Below, piece by piece: positions 62,761 to 64,000 of a stretch of DNA of 64,000 bases (its first letter is position 1; each line of letters starts with the position of its first letter). This DNA is from Hemerocallis citrina. Its lineage: Eukaryota > Streptophyta > Magnoliopsida > Asparagales > Asphodelaceae. The DNA is taken from positions 307,363,224 to 307,427,223 of the forward strand of contig CM030361.1 of NCBI GenBank assembly GCA_017893485.1, written 5' to 3'. Made by a program: the position numbers and the translations under genes. A model generated the notes under the pieces. That model was not told the origin of the DNA, did no database searches, and saw nothing but the letters and a program-made list of their open reading frames with translations.

Positions 62761-63450
62761 GCGAAACTCGGCGATGCTGGGGCTGGCGACGGTGCGGCAC
62801 AACGCAAGGCGGAGACATGACTGGTCGCTGGCGATCGGGAAGCGACACAGTGACCAAGGAACGGTGGCGAGCGAACTCCGAACTCTGTTTCGCTCGAAAC
62901 AGGGGAAACGAACGACTGGGCGCTGGCTCTGGATGGCGACGTCGAGGACTGGGGGATCTCCGGTGGTTGCGAAGGTGAGCGGAGGGCAAGGTCGAGGGAC
63001 GGCGAGGCGATGGGTTCGGTAATGGGGGATAGAACGAGAAGTCAACGAGGAGGTCCGGAAGTCGAAGGGGCGGCTCGACGAGGGGGTGTTCGGAGGTTGA
63101 GGATGACGAGGGGATTGTGATGACGACAATGGAGGTGCTGGTCGGAGTTGGCGACGGGAGATAAAGGGAGATGGGGTTTGTTTGGGTTTGGGGTAGACTA
63201 GGATTTGGGTTCAGGATCCAATAAGGAGATGAGTTTGGGTAGATAATAGTTAGGTTTTGGAAATGAATTGGGCTAACAAAAGATAACAAGGATAATAATA
63301 ATAATAATAAATTGTAACAGAAGGCCCACAACAAGTCAAAGACCCAAAATACATTAAAATAGAAAAGAGAACACTATAAAATATAAGGAAAATCCGTACA
63401 ACCGGAAACGGGGGTTACACCAAATCTCAATGGCAAACAAGGTGATAGAC

Positions 63451-63919
63451 TAAGGGTAGCAACTTATTTAAACTAGGTCCGACCAAATAATTAGCGAGCT
63501 TGAACTAATAATTTTCATTTCGGTTCGGGCTCAAGCTCTAATTTTTAGGCCCGAGAAAAATTTGTGGCGGACTCGGGCCCAACTGCTTAGGCTCGATGAG
63601 CCCAAATCAAATTTTTATGTACATGTGTATGTTTATATATACATCATATTTATTTATGTATGAATTTGTTTTAAAAAAAATATTTATGTAAGTAAGTTGA
63701 AATTAGTGTTAATGTTTATAAATAGAGAATTTATGCATTGTCTATTCTTGATATGATTTTATTTTATTGAAAAATTATATATTAGAACATGCATACGTAG
63801 TTCGGGGCTAATTTTTGGGTCCGGGCTCGGTCCTAATTTTTTAAGTCCGAATAAAAGTCAAGTCGAGTTTGGGCCCGGGCCTATATAGGTCCGACCCTAG
63901 CCTGGCCCGTTGCCAGCTA
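63451..63919. mobile_element. hAT-like non-autonomous element (right, duplicated copy)
   Basis: Same element as 58185-58729, shorter by an internal deletion of about 75 bases. Its flanks TGATAGAC and TCATAGAC (one mismatch) give the best reading of the 8 bp target duplication. Confidence 0.65.
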
Positions 63920-64000
63920 TCATAGACTCATTGACTCATAGCTAAGCTGGTCGGGCTTCTCACCTAATCAGCCCAATCTTAAGTTTACGGATTGTGTAAG

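Larger units (their letters stand above)
62333..64000. repeat. Second copy of 57095 to about 58826 (segmental duplication)
   Basis: From CTTCGGGTTAGCTCG onward, the sequence matches the region starting at 57095, offset 5238 bases: the right third of solo LTR D (to about 63419), its CCAAATCTC flank, the hAT element and the first part of the GILP upstream region (TTGACTCATAGCTAAGCTGG, CAGCCCAATCTTAAG). Differences are scattered substitutions, a short insertion (GGCAAAAGACCAAATA) near 62570, a longer AG run at 62726-62758, and a loss of about 75 bases near 63738. The copy continues past the window end. Confidence 0.9.

Noticed and set aside
62333..64000. Right-end duplicate considered as a pure assembly artefact
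   Set aside because: The copies differ by substitutions, a short insertion, a microsatellite length change and a deletion of about 75 bases, so they are distinct sequences; haplotype mixing remains possible.

Overview
This window is a repeat-rich, gene-poor stretch of a flowering-plant nuclear genome, most likely a eudicot. I do not name a species. The signs are short intron-containing host gene pieces on plant families (CYSTM, class III peroxidase, LITAF/GILP) set among plant-type L1 LINEs, Ty1-copia and Ty3-gypsy elements, Helitrons and hAT, Mutator, PIF/Harbinger and CACTA-like DNA elements. No bacterial operon, rRNA, tRNA or CRISPR array is visible.

Host genes. (1) On the minus strand at 959-1524, the first two exons of a Pro/Gly/Tyr-rich CYSTM-type gene whose 3' end lies left of the window. 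(2) On the minus strand at 26372-31243, a complete-looking class III peroxidase of two exons and 325 residues, split by a 3.9 kb intron full of Helitrons and DNA transposons. (3) On the plus strand at 59055-59296, exon 1 of a GILP-like LITAF-domain gene, followed at once by a decayed Ty3-gypsy element. (4) A possible unrecognised exon at about 32522-32867.

Transposon layers. From about 3320 to 14500 lies one L1 LINE (minus strand) broken by a solo gypsy LTR (3961-8134, itself hit by a PIF/Harbinger-type element carrying a gene fragment), a short LTR element with matching target duplications (8791-9952) and a Harbinger-like element (13451-14239). A structurally complete but dead Ty1-copia element occupies 16913-22554. 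A retroelement gag-like pseudogene and LTR-like tail cover 23900-26290. A second LINE fragment lies at 35085-36580. A 59-60 bp minisatellite fills 39120-43850. Gypsy LTRs of the same long (about 2.9 kb) family recur at 45594-48534 and 55293-58153. A CACTA end, a copia gag fragment and a copia nested in another copia's LTR fill 49835-54139.

The right end is notable: the sequence from 62333 to the window end repeats 57095 to about 58826, so the GILP exon 1 locus with its inserted gypsy element looks tandemly duplicated with a unit of about 5.24 kb. Other points to check are a transposon carrying the start of a PAS-domain Raf-like kinase, DNA elements loaded with short perfect palindromes, and GTCGAC-type palindromes shared by unrelated LTR families.
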